A stretch of DNA of 64,000 nucleotides, from the NCBI RefSeq assembly GCF_009800965.1, contig NZ_WUAF01000020.1, positions 1 to 64,000 on the forward strand. The letters run 5' to 3'. The stretch comes from Cognatazoarcus halotolerans. GTDB taxonomy: Bacteria > Pseudomonadota > Gammaproteobacteria > Burkholderiales > Rhodocyclaceae. The translations under genes and the position numbers were made by a program. Below, in pieces: positions 50,243 to 60,719 of the stretch. Below the pieces are notes generated by a model that saw nothing but the letters and a program-made list of their open reading frames with translations, was not told where the DNA came from and ran no database searches. How positions within the stretch are numbered: the stretch's first letter is position 1; the number at the start of each line of letters is the position of its first letter.

Positions 50243-51490
50243 TCAACCAGGCAGTGATTCCATTCGCGCTGCGAGCATTTCGATCCAGTGCCGTACGGGT
50301 GTAGCCGTCCCGGCCTCGAGATGCGTGATGCAGCCGATGTTGGCCGATGCAATGCATTTGGCTCCGCCTGCCTCCAGGGCCGCAAGCTTGTTGCTGCGCA
50401 ACTGCTTGGAGAGCGTCGGCTGAAGCAGCGAGTAGGTTCCCGCCGACCCGCAGCACAGATGGCTATCGGCGACCGGCGTGAGTTCGTAACCGGCGGCCTC
50501 CAGCAAGCGCTCGACTACGCCGCGGATTCTGAGTCCGTGCTGCAAGGTGCAGGGCGCGTGGAAAGCCAGCTTCTCCGCTGACGGCATCCGCTGCTTGCTC
50601 AGCACCGCCTCGAGGGCATCTGCCTCTCGCGCCACGATCTCCGATATGTCGAGCGTCAGTTCACTGATTCTGGCGGCTCTTTCGGCATAGACCGGATCGT
50701 CACGCAACAGGTAACCGTAATCCTTTACCTGAACACCGCAACCGGATGCCGTCATCACGATCGCTTCGACCTCGCCGCGCTCGACCGCCGGCCACCAGGC
50801 ATCGATGTTGCGCCGCGCATCCGCCAGACCGCCATCCTGATCGTTGAGGTGATAGCGCACCGCACCGCAGCATCCGGCGCCCGGCATTTCCACCAGCGAG
50901 ATTCCCAGCGCATCGAGCACCCGGGCCGATGCGGCGTTGATCGACGGTGCCATCGACGGCTGGGCGCAGCCTGCCAGCGCGATCATCTTGCGGCCATGCC
51001 GCGGCGTCGGCCAGGCGCCCGCCGGACGCGCGTCCGGCACCTTGTCCTTGAGCATCGCCGGCAGCGCGGGCTTTGCCATGCGACCGAGCGACATCGCCGC
51101 ACCGAAGATCCCGGCACGCGGCACGAACTCCTTGAGCAGCCAGCGACTCAGTCGGTCCGCCCCGCGTCGCGGAACCTGCCGCTCGACCACGTGCCGCCCG
51201 ATGTCGACCAGCCTGCCGTAACGAACACCTGACGGGCAGGTGGATTCACACGAGCGGCAAGTGAGACAGCGGTCGAGGTGTTGACGGGTTTTCTCGGTTG
51301 CCGGCCGTCCTTCGAGCACTTGCTTGATGAGGTAGATCCGGCCGCGCGGGCCGTCGAGTTCGTCACCGAGCAACTGGTATGTCGGGCAGGTGGCGGTACA
51401 GAAGCCGCAATGGACACAGGCGCGCAGGATGGACTCGGCTTCCCTGCCCTCGGGTGTGTCCTTGATGAAATCAGCGAGATTTGTCTGCAT
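50243..51490 (-). CDS. glcF: Glycolate oxidase iron-sulfur subunit
   Basis: A 415-residue GlcF. Two [4Fe-4S] motifs, C25-C28-C31-C35 and C75-C78-C81-C85, are followed by two cysteine-rich CCG domains (GCCGAVRYH and HLCCGSAGTYS). It passes electrons from GlcDE towards the respiratory chain. It is the last gene of the gntR-glcD-glcE-glcF unit. A weak hairpin without a T-run follows (50199-50216). Confidence 0.95.
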   Translation of the reverse strand: MQTNLADFIKDTPEGREAESILRACVHCGFCTATCPTYQLLGDELDGPRGRIYLIKQVLEGRPATEKTRQHLDRCLTCRSCESTCPSGVRYGRLVDIGRHVVERQVPRRGADRLSRWLLKEFVPRAGIFGAAMSLGRMAKPALPAMLKDKVPDARPAGAWPTPRHGRKMIALAGCAQPSMAPSINAASARVLDALGISLVEMPGAGCCGAVRYHLNDQDGGLADARRNIDAWWPAVERGEVEAIVMTASGCGVQVKDYGYLLRDDPVYAERAARISELTLDISEIVAREADALEAVLSKQRMPSAEKLAFHAPCTLQHGLRIRGVVERLLEAAGYELTPVADSHLCCGSAGTYSLLQPTLSKQLRSNKLAALEAGGAKCIASANIGCITHLEAGTATPVRHWIEMLAARMESLPG

Positions 51491-51509
51491 GGTCGGGATT
51501 CGCCGTCAA

Positions 51510-52571
51510 TCAGAGATCGGGATAAAGACGACCGCGGCCGAATACCGCAGCCGGATCAAAGGCATTCTTGAGGCGCCGGTGGATGGCTGCCAGCGGGCCG
51601 GCCAACGGTTGGAAAACACCGATCGCCTTGTCGCCGCCGCGGAACAGCACGGCATGACCGCCGGCAGCAGCGGCAACCTCGCGAATCTGCTTGGCCTCAA
51701 ACTCGGAGCGTAGCCAGCGCTGGGCGCCGCCCCACTCGATCGCGGTGACCCCGGGCAGATCCACCGGCGCCGCGTCGCTGGGCAGCGCCAGGCGCCAAAG
51801 CGGCCCATCACCGCTGAAGAACGAATGCCGCTGCTCACGCACTGCCAGCCATAGCGCAGTGGCCTCGTCTTCTTCGAGGCGCTCGCCGCCCAGACGGACA
51901 ACGGCCGCATCGACCGCAGCCCCGGCACCGGACAGCCGCAGTGTCAGCAAACCGTCGTGCCAGAACGATGCCGACACCGGCAGCGGCTGGCCGCCCCACT
52001 CGTTGAGTCGCAGCAACGCCGCCCGCTGATCCATCTCGAAGCGAAGCGTCGTCTCGGCCACCGGCCTCGGCAACACCTTGAGGGAAACTTCGGTGAGCAA
52101 CGCCAGTGTTCCGAGGCTGCCTGCAACGAGGCGCGATACGTCGTAACCGGCCACATTCTTCATGACCCGGCCGCCGAAGTTGAGGAGGTCCCCACGCCCG
52201 TCGATCAACTGAACGCCAAGCAGGAAATCCCGTACGCCACCGACCGCCTGCCGGCGAGGTCCAGCGAGCCCGGCAGCGACACAGCCGCCCGCCGTCGCGG
52301 CTCCGAAGCGCGGTGGCTCGAAGGCGAGGAACTGCCCCTTTTCGTGGAGCACCGCCTCGAGCTCATCGAGCGGCGTGCCGCTTCGCACCGTCACTACCAG
52401 CTCGGTAGGCTCATAGGCGACGATCCCGGCATGTTCGCGAGTGTCGAGCACCTCGCCTTGCGGCGCCTGACCGTAGAAGCGCTTGCTGCCACCCCCGCGG
52501 ATCTCCAGCGCCGAACCCTCCGCGGCAGCCTGGCGGATCCGCTCGACCCACCCGGATATCACTGCGTCCAT
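51510..52571 (-). CDS. glcE: Glycolate oxidase subunit GlcE
   Basis: A 353-residue FAD-binding subunit. It has the PCMH-type FAD domain with GGGCVAAGLAGPRR-like glycine-rich segment near residues 90-105 but is shorter than GlcD, as usual for GlcE. It forms the catalytic membrane-associated complex with GlcD and GlcF. It lies 42 nt after glcD and 19 nt before glcF. Confidence 0.94.
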   Translation of the reverse strand: MDAVISGWVERIRQAAAEGSALEIRGGGSKRFYGQAPQGEVLDTREHAGIVAYEPTELVVTVRSGTPLDELEAVLHEKGQFLAFEPPRFGAATAGGCVAAGLAGPRRQAVGGVRDFLLGVQLIDGRGDLLNFGGRVMKNVAGYDVSRLVAGSLGTLALLTEVSLKVLPRPVAETTLRFEMDQRAALLRLNEWGGQPLPVSASFWHDGLLTLRLSGAGAAVDAAVVRLGGERLEEDEATALWLAVREQRHSFFSGDGPLWRLALPSDAAPVDLPGVTAIEWGGAQRWLRSEFEAKQIREVAAAAGGHAVLFRGGDKAIGVFQPLAGPLAAIHRRLKNAFDPAAVFGRGRLYPDL

Positions 52572-52613
52572 TTGTCGAAATCCTCTTGTTCGGTATGGCT
52601 CATCAACGGGCGC

Positions 52614-54125
52614 TCAGAAGCGCTCGAGATCGGCATGTGGCAACTGCCCGTCATGGACATGCAGCTTGCCGTATTCGGCACAGCGGTTCAGGGTGGGGAT
52701 GGCCTTGCCCGGATTGAGCAGGCCGTCTGGATCGAACGCTGCCTTGATGCGGAAGAAGGCGGTGCGCTCGGCCGCCGAGAACTGGCTGCACATCTGGTTG
52801 ATTTTTTCCACCCCGACGCCGTGTTCGCCGGTGATGGTGCCGCCCAGCGACACCGACAGCTCAAGGATGTCCGCACCGAACGCTTCGGCGCGATCAAGCT
52901 CGCCCGGGACGTTTGCATCGAACAGGATCAAGGGATGCATGTTGCCGTCGCCAGCGTGGAACACGTTGATGCATCGCAGGCCGTATTTCTTTTCCATGCC
53001 CTGGATCGCCTCGAGCATCTCGCCCAACCGCTTTCGCGGGATGGTGCCGTCCATGCAGTAATAGTCGGCCGACAGGCGCCCCGCGGCAGGAAAGGCGGCC
53101 TTGCGGCCGGCCCAGAACTTGAGCCGCTCTGCCTCGTCGCGCGACACGCGGATCTCGCTCGCGCCGCTCTCTTCGAGTACCGCGCGGATCCGCCCGACCT
53201 CTTCGCTGACTTCCTCGGGCGTACCGTCCGACTCGCACAGCAGGATCGCCGCGGCCTCGAGGTTGTAGCCGGCATGCACGAACTGCTCCACTGCGGCCGT
53301 GGCCGGCTGATCCATCATCTCGAGACCGGCGGGAATGATCCCCGCCGCGATCACCGCGGCCACCGCATTGCCCGCGGTCACGACATCGTCGAACGAGGCC
53401 ATCACGCATTGCGCCAGTTGCGGCTTTGGCGTGAGCTTGACCGTCACCTCGGTGATCACCGCGAGCATGCCCTCGGAGCCATGCATCAGCGCCAACAGGT
53501 CATATCCCGGGGCATCCAGGGCGTGGCTGCCAAACTCGACGACCTCGCCATCGATCGTGAGGCCTCTTACCCTCAAGACGTTATGTACGGTAAGACCGTA
53601 TTTGAGGCAATGCACCCCGCCCGAATTCTCGGCCACGTTGCCACCGATGGTGCAGGCGATCTGCGACGAGGGATCCGGCGCATAGTAAAGCCCGTGCCTG
53701 GCCGCAGCTTCGGAGATTGCGAGGTTGCGCACACCTGGTTGCACGATCGCGAGACGCGCGACCGGATCCATGCGGACAATTTTCTTGAAGCGCGCCAGCG
53801 AGAGCAGCACGCCATGGGCATGCGGCAGCGCACCGCCCGACAACCCGGTACCCGCGCCTCGAGCCACCACCGGTACGCCCTGTTCGCTGCAGACTCCGAG
53901 CACGGCAGCGGCCTGCGCCTCGGTTTCGGGCAGGGCGACCACCATCGGCATCTGACGATAGGCGGACAGGCCGTCGCATTCGTAGGGTCTCAGATCTTCC
54001 TGATCGTAAAGAAGGCAGCCGGGCGGCAGAACCCGCGCCAACGCTTCGATCAGCCTGGCACGATCGACCCTCGAGAAATCGATCTCGTTCGCACCGGGCT
54101 CCATTGTCTCCACCACTTCACTCAT
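52614..54125 (-). CDS. glcD: Glycolate oxidase subunit GlcD
   Basis: A 503-residue FAD-linked oxidase that oxidises glycolate (and often D-lactate) to the 2-oxo acid. The FAD pyrophosphate loop GAGTGLSGG is at 90-98 and the C-terminal catalytic region contains GTITGEHGVG. ATG 54125 overlaps the regulator stop by ATGA, so the regulator and glcDEF are translated from one mRNA. Confidence 0.96.
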   Translation of the reverse strand: MSEVVETMEPGANEIDFSRVDRARLIEALARVLPPGCLLYDQEDLRPYECDGLSAYRQMPMVVALPETEAQAAAVLGVCSEQGVPVVARGAGTGLSGGALPHAHGVLLSLARFKKIVRMDPVARLAIVQPGVRNLAISEAAARHGLYYAPDPSSQIACTIGGNVAENSGGVHCLKYGLTVHNVLRVRGLTIDGEVVEFGSHALDAPGYDLLALMHGSEGMLAVITEVTVKLTPKPQLAQCVMASFDDVVTAGNAVAAVIAAGIIPAGLEMMDQPATAAVEQFVHAGYNLEAAAILLCESDGTPEEVSEEVGRIRAVLEESGASEIRVSRDEAERLKFWAGRKAAFPAAGRLSADYYCMDGTIPRKRLGEMLEAIQGMEKKYGLRCINVFHAGDGNMHPLILFDANVPGELDRAEAFGADILELSVSLGGTITGEHGVGVEKINQMCSQFSAAERTAFFRIKAAFDPDGLLNPGKAIPTLNRCAEYGKLHVHDGQLPHADLERF

Positions 54126-54889
54126 TTTGGCTCCTCTCGATTCTGGTCCGCTCCCGCGCGGTCGGTTGACGCCGTCGCGGATTCCTCGAACGCAATTCCC
54201 AGGCGCTTGGCTGCCTCACGCAGATGGCGCGCCGCGGCCTTTCGTGCGGCCGCCGCGTCGCCCATCTCGATTGCGCGATAAAGCGCCTCGTGCTCCGCCT
54301 GAGCGTCGCGGGCCCGCCCGGTGAGACGTCCCTCTTCGCTCCAGGTCGGCAGGCGTGACTCGGAGAACTGGGCACCCAGAAATTCTACGAAGCGCTCCAC
54401 CAGTGGATTGTGCGTGGCAGCGGCAATCGCGCGATGAAAGGCATCGTCGTCGGAGGCTGCTTCCAGGTCACTGCGAAGCGCATCGGCCATGCACGCCAGC
54501 GGCGCCTGCAAGGCATCAAGGTCGGCCGGCGTGCGGCGCTGGGCTGCCAACTCGGCACAACCCAGCTCGACGAGGTAACGCAATTCGAAAACATTGCGGG
54601 CGTGGTTCAGAGCCGAGGTCGACGTCTCCTGCAAGCGAAAGCTCCCACGGCCGGCTTCGGGCGCAACGAACGCCCCGGCCCCCTGCCGCGTCTCGACGTA
54701 ACCATCGGCCTTGAGCCGCGCAATCGCCTCCCTGACGACCGTACGGCTTACCGCAAACTGGTCGGCAAGCTGCTTCTCGGTTGGCAACTGGTCCCCCGGC
54801 GCAAGACGGCCGTCACGCAACCAACCTATGAGGTTGTGCGAAAGCAGTTCCGCAAGGCGCGGGGGACGAACGATGGCACTGGATAACAT
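54122..54889 (-). CDS. FadR-subfamily GntR regulator of the glc operon
   Basis: A 255-residue repressor or activator. The winged helix-turn-helix is at about 12-75 (recognition helix near VSRTVVREAIARL) and an FCD ligand domain at about 95-235 carries the metal-type D/H residues (DDDAFHRAI, AEHEAL, ARHLREA). FCD proteins sense carboxylic acids such as glycolate, lactate or pyruvate. The role parallels E. coli GlcC, but the gene is upstream of and overlapping glcD rather than divergent. Start ATG 54889 is preferred to 54937, which would run through the operator. Confidence 0.9.
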   Translation of the reverse strand: MLSSAIVRPPRLAELLSHNLIGWLRDGRLAPGDQLPTEKQLADQFAVSRTVVREAIARLKADGYVETRQGAGAFVAPEAGRGSFRLQETSTSALNHARNVFELRYLVELGCAELAAQRRTPADLDALQAPLACMADALRSDLEAASDDDAFHRAIAAATHNPLVERFVEFLGAQFSESRLPTWSEEGRLTGRARDAQAEHEALYRAIEMGDAAAARKAAARHLREAAKRLGIAFEESATASTDRAGADQNREEPK

Positions 54890-54901
54890 CGGGTAATCAG
54901 G

Positions 54902-54912
54902 TTGTCTGACAA
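54902..54912. promoter_or_regulatory. FadR-type operator TTGTC-T-GACAA
   Basis: A perfect palindrome around a central base, matching the GTCnGAC core of FadR-subfamily sites. It lies 13 nt upstream of the regulator start, about 12 bp downstream of a minus-strand -10 (complement of 54924-54929), and its left half is the -35 of a plus-strand promoter. Binding could block both directions. Confidence 0.65.
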
Positions 54913-54931
54913 ATTGTTCGAAAACTATAGT
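54902..54931 (+). promoter_or_regulatory. Plus-strand promoter overlapping the operator
   Basis: TTGTCT (54902-54907), an 18-bp spacer, and TATAGT (54926-54931) form a good sigma70 promoter with a start near 54938. A Shine-Dalgarno AAAGGAGG follows at 54950-54957. Confidence 0.55.
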
Positions 54932-54966
54932 TCGCATCCTCGTAGAGTGAAAGGAGGGTTTTCCCT

Positions 54967-55098
54967 ATGCGCCGACAGGGCCCGCGCAAACCGGTCGATG
55001 GAACCGCCTTTCCAGAAGCACGGCACGGTGCGTCCAAACCCTCCAGTCGACCGATGCCGCCCCACCGCCACGAGCAACCGACCCAACGGCCGGTGTAA
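54967..55098 (+). CDS. Candidate 43-codon small ORF
   Basis: ATG 54967 follows AAAGGAGG at 8-9 nt spacing, the strongest Shine-Dalgarno I found in the window, and lies about 29 nt past the predicted transcription start. The 43-residue product starts MRRQGPRKP, is basic and rich in Pro, Arg and His, and has no membrane segment. It ends 32 nt before the UPF0149 gene, so it may be a leader peptide or a real small protein. I recognise no family, and its low-complexity composition could also arise by chance in GC-rich DNA. Confidence 0.4.
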   Translation: MRRQGPRKPVDGTAFPEARHGASKPSSRPMPPHRHEQPTQRPV

Positions 55099-55130
55099 AC
55101 TGCCTGAATTCCCCTGCCGGGCTCCAGCGC

Positions 55131-55850
55131 ATGTCAACATCCACCCTCACCAGACCGCTCTCCGACACGGACCGCGACGAGCTGCACGCCTTTCTCGCCA
55201 GCCGGCCGGGTGCGCTCGACCCGGAGGCGCTCGACGGGCTGTTCTGCGCCTTGATCGTCGGTCCGGAGACAGTCGCCCCTGGCGACTGGATACCCCTCGC
55301 CCTGGGTGAGTCGGAGCTGGTCTGGGATGACGAAGCGCAGATGCGGCGCATCCTAGAGTTGCTGCTGCGCGAGTGGAACAGCATCGCCGGCGGATTCCAG
55401 GTCGACTGGCGTGACGTACCCGAACCGGAAATGCGCGACCGCATGTACTTGCCCAGTGTCGACCCCACCCATGAGGATCCCGAGCATCCGCTTGCCAGCC
55501 GCTGGGCCAAGGGATTCGGCAAGGGCCTCGCGGTCTTCGGTGACCAGGCCTGGGAAATCATCGACGGCGACGAGGAAGCGCTCGCCACCGCCAGTCTCAT
55601 CGCCGCACTGGACCACGGACGCAATGACACCGGGGAGGTTTTCGACCACGCCAGCCGCAAACAGCTGCTGGCCCACGTCGTTGTTGGCCTGCAACACCTC
55701 TATCGCCTCTTCCGGGACGAAACCAGCCATTCGGGCCGCAGCCACGCGCCCTATCGTGCGCCTCCGCTGCCTGGCAGAAACGACCCGTGCCCCTGTGGCA
55801 GCGGCCTCAAGTTCAAGAAATGCTGCGGCGCGCCCGAACGCCTGCATTAA
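55131..55850 (+). CDS. UPF0149/YecA-family protein with SEC-C motif
   Basis: A 239-residue protein. Residues about 10-190 form a helical UPF0149 (YecA) domain and the C terminus is a SEC-C zinc-binding motif [13 protein letters not shown] with C220, C222, C231 and C232, as at the C terminus of SecA. YecA-type proteins associate with ribosomes or SecA in E. coli; the precise role here is unknown. SulP follows 43 nt later on the same strand. Confidence 0.9.
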   Translation: MSTSTLTRPLSDTDRDELHAFLASRPGALDPEALDGLFCALIVGPETVAPGDWIPLALGESELVWDDEAQMRRILELLLREWNSIAGGFQVDWRDVPEPEMRDRMYLPSVDPTHEDPEHPLASRWAKGFGKGLAVFGDQAWEIIDGDEEALATASLIAALDHGRNDTGEVFDHASRKQLLAHVVVGLQHLYRLFRDETSHSGRSHAPYRAPPLPGRNDPCPCGSGLKFKKCCGAPERLH

Positions 55851-55893
55851 TTCCTGAAGTGTCGGGCATTCCGTTCCATCCACATCACCCGCG

Positions 55894-57609
55894 ATGAGCA
55901 CCGCACACAGCGCCATCGATCGACTGCTACCTTTCCTTCGCTGGCGACACGAACTCTCGGCCGCGAGTCTGCGCGCGGACCTTACCGCAGGGCTCACGGT
56001 TGCACTGCTGATGATTCCCCAGTCGCTGGCCTACGCACAGCTTGCCGGCCTTCCCGCCTACTATGGGCTGTACGCTTCGCTATTGCCGACCATGGTCGGG
56101 GCCCTCTTCGGATCGCTCGCCCAGATCTCCACCGGCCCCACCCCTCTGACCGGCCTGCTGACCGCGGCCAGCGTGATGACCCTCGCGGCACCGGGGAGCC
56201 CGCACTTCATCGCCGTCGTCGTGGCCCTTGCCTTGCTCTCGGGGCTCGTTCAACTGACCCTTGGCGCTCTGCGCCTGGGCTGGATCCTGAATCTGCTCTC
56301 GCACCCGGTACTAATGGGTTTCATCAACGCCGCAGCGCTGCTGATCTGCCTCTCGCAGCTGCCATCCCTGCTCGGCCTTTCGATGCCGCATGGTCCCCAC
56401 TTCCTGCTTGATGTAGTCGGCTTTCTGGGGCGCCTCGACCAGATTCGCGTCGCTCCGGCTGCGTTCGGCATCGGCGCCCTCATTGCCCTGATGCTTCTGC
56501 GCCGGCTGGCGCCTCGGCTACCAGGCGTATTGCTGGTCATCGCTGGCAGCATCGGCCTGTCAGCGTGGTCAGGCGCCGCCGATCTGGGCGTTCGCGTTGT
56601 CGGCGCCATCCCGGCCGGCCTGCCTGAATTTGCGATCCCTGACATTCGCTGGCCCTTACTCGTCGAGTTGCTGCCCACGGCCTTCGTCATCGCGCTCGTC
56701 GGATTCATGGAGGTCGCCTCCAACGCCAAGCTCATTTCGGCGAAAACACACAAGCCCTGGAACGAGAACCAGGAGCTGATCGGCCAGGGGCTCGCCAAGG
56801 TTGCGGCCTCGATCAGCGGCACTCACCCAGTCAGCGCATCGTTCTCGCGCTCGGCCGTAAATTTCGCGGCTGGCGCGCGGACCGGCCTTTCGTCCTTCTT
56901 CACCGCTGTCTTCGTGCTCCTGACACTGCTTTTCTTCACCCCTGCACTGTGGCACTTGCCCGTCGCGGCGCTCGCCGCGGTCATCATGCAGGCGGTCGGC
57001 GGCCTTCTCGACTTCAAGGCGCTTGGAAGAGCATGGCGAGCCAGCCGGGACGACGGCATCGCCGCAGCCTCGACCTTCGCGGCCACCCTGCTTTTCGCAC
57101 CGAACATCCAGAATGGCATCCTCACCGGTCTGCTGTTGTCGCTCGCAATCTACCTGTACCGCGACATGCGACCGAGGATTGCTCTGCTGGGGCTACACGA
57201 AGATGGCACCTATCGCGATGCAGAACGCTTCGATCTGCCGCACCCGCACCCCGACCTGGTCATTCTTCGCTTCGATGGCGCCCTGCATTTCATCAATGCG
57301 GCAAGCTTCGAGGACGCAGTGCTCAAGGCCGGACGGACTCGCCCCGGGGTGAAGGTCGTGCTGATCTCGTGCGCAGGCATCAACAGCATCGACGCCACCG
57401 GCCTGGAGGTGCTTGGCAGATTGCTCACTCGCACGAAGGCAGACGGCCAGACACTGAGCTTTTGCGGACTCAAGAAGCAGGTGATCGATCGCCTCCAGGC
57501 CACCGGGATGTGGCCCGCGATACAAGGCCATGCCACTTACCGTAACGAACACCAGGCGCTCGAAGCACTGCTGCCGGCACTTGACAACCCGGACGGAAAA
57601 GGGCTTTGA
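55894..57609 (+). CDS. SulP-family anion transporter with STAS domain
   Basis: A 571-residue SLC26/SulP transporter. About 10-14 membrane helices span residues 25-430, starting with the family motif AGLTVALLMIPQSLAYAQLAG, and a STAS domain occupies about 447-560. Family members carry sulfate, bicarbonate or C4-dicarboxylates (DauA). No sulfate assimilation genes are nearby, and the promoter upstream overlaps the glycolate regulator's operator, so a carboxylate substrate is possible (inference). It ends at the rplU promoter. Confidence 0.93.
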   Translation: MSTAHSAIDRLLPFLRWRHELSAASLRADLTAGLTVALLMIPQSLAYAQLAGLPAYYGLYASLLPTMVGALFGSLAQISTGPTPLTGLLTAASVMTLAAPGSPHFIAVVVALALLSGLVQLTLGALRLGWILNLLSHPVLMGFINAAALLICLSQLPSLLGLSMPHGPHFLLDVVGFLGRLDQIRVAPAAFGIGALIALMLLRRLAPRLPGVLLVIAGSIGLSAWSGAADLGVRVVGAIPAGLPEFAIPDIRWPLLVELLPTAFVIALVGFMEVASNAKLISAKTHKPWNENQELIGQGLAKVAASISGTHPVSASFSRSAVNFAAGARTGLSSFFTAVFVLLTLLFFTPALWHLPVAALAAVIMQAVGGLLDFKALGRAWRASRDDGIAAASTFAATLLFAPNIQNGILTGLLLSLAIYLYRDMRPRIALLGLHEDGTYRDAERFDLPHPHPDLVILRFDGALHFINAASFEDAVLKAGRTRPGVKVVLISCAGINSIDATGLEVLGRLLTRTKADGQTLSFCGLKKQVIDRLQATGMWPAIQGHATYRNEHQALEALLPALDNPDGKGL

Positions 57610-57634
57610 CTTCGAAACGCGGGCGCGTTAAACT
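57606..57634 (+). promoter_or_regulatory. rplU promoter
   Basis: TTGACT (57606-57611), a 17-bp spacer and TAAACT (57629-57634) fit sigma70. The -35 overlaps the sulP stop codon. The leader to the rplU ATG is about 35 nt. Confidence 0.55.
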
Positions 57635-57675
57635 GCCGCGTTTTGCAGCACCCATTCCATCAGTTGGAGCATTCC

Positions 57676-57987
57676 ATGTACGCGGTCATAAAAACCGGAG
57701 GTAAGCAGTATCGTGTTACCGCCGGCTACAAACTCAAAGTAGAACAGATACCGGCAGACGTGGGCTCAGAAATCACGCTCGACCAGATTCTCATGGTCGG
57801 CGAAGGCGAGTCGGTCCAGATCGGTACGCCAGTGGTTTCGGGCGCAGTCGTGAAAGCCACCGTTCTGTCCCATGGTCGTCACGACAAGGTCAAGATCTTC
57901 AAGATGCGTCGTCGCAAGCATTACATGAAGCATCAAGGCCACCGCCAGAACTACACCGAAATCCGCATCGACACGATTTCGGCCTGA
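57676..57987 (+). CDS. rplU: 50S ribosomal protein L21
   Basis: A 103-residue L21 beginning [14 protein letters not shown], the standard N terminus; GGAG precedes this ATG by 8 nt, so the longer frame from 57643 is rejected. It binds 23S rRNA near L20. It is followed 15 nt later by rpmA. Confidence 0.97.
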   Translation: MYAVIKTGGKQYRVTAGYKLKVEQIPADVGSEITLDQILMVGEGESVQIGTPVVSGAVVKATVLSHGRHDKVKIFKMRRRKHYMKHQGHRQNYTEIRIDTISA

Positions 57988-58002
57988 TCAGGAGAATAAG
58001 TC

Positions 58003-58266
58003 ATGGCACACAAAAAAGCTGGCGGCAGTTCACGCAACGGTCGCGACTCCGAATCGAAACGCCTCGGCGTCAAACGCTACGGCGGTCAGTTCGTGCTGGC
58101 AGGCAACATCATCGTGCGTCAGCGCGGCACCGAATACCATCCGGGTGAAAACGTCGGTATCGGCAAGGACCACACCCTGTTCGCGCTCACCAACGGAACT
58201 GTCCAGTTCCAGGTGAAGGGCGCCAACAAGCGTCGTACAGTCGTTATCGTACCCGCCGCCGAATAA
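58003..58266 (+). CDS. rpmA: 50S ribosomal protein L27
   Basis: An 87-residue L27 whose N terminus ([19 protein letters not shown]) reaches the peptidyl-transferase centre. It has no cleavable Firmicutes-type extension. It is cotranscribed with rplU, and a terminator follows at 58285-58316 before obgE. Confidence 0.97.
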   Translation: MAHKKAGGSSRNGRDSESKRLGVKRYGGQFVLAGNIIVRQRGTEYHPGENVGIGKDHTLFALTNGTVQFQVKGANKRRTVVIVPAAE

Positions 58267-58284
58267 GCCCGGCCGCGGAAACGC

Positions 58285-60603
<2,319 letters not shown>

Positions 60604-60698
60604 TGATCACCACGCCGATTGACACCTTCTTGCCCGAATGTTGATCTGGCGCGTTGTCTGGGCCCGAAGAGAGGCAGATACTTTGCGCAGTTCCCGAA

Positions 60699-60709
60699 TT
60701 GTCAGACAG
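60699..60709. promoter_or_regulatory. Third TGTCnGACA palindrome, upstream of the EF-G-like gene
   Basis: TTGTC-A-GACAG lies 10 nt before the EF-G-like start and touches its Shine-Dalgarno. It matches the core of the two FadR-like sites at 31012 and 54902. A chance match cannot be excluded. Confidence 0.3.
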
Positions 60710-60719
60710 GGAGGTGTTC

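Noticed and set aside
51957-54281. 774-codon plus-strand ORF opposite glcE, glcD and the regulator
   Set aside because: Spans three genuine minus-strand genes; antisense shadow.
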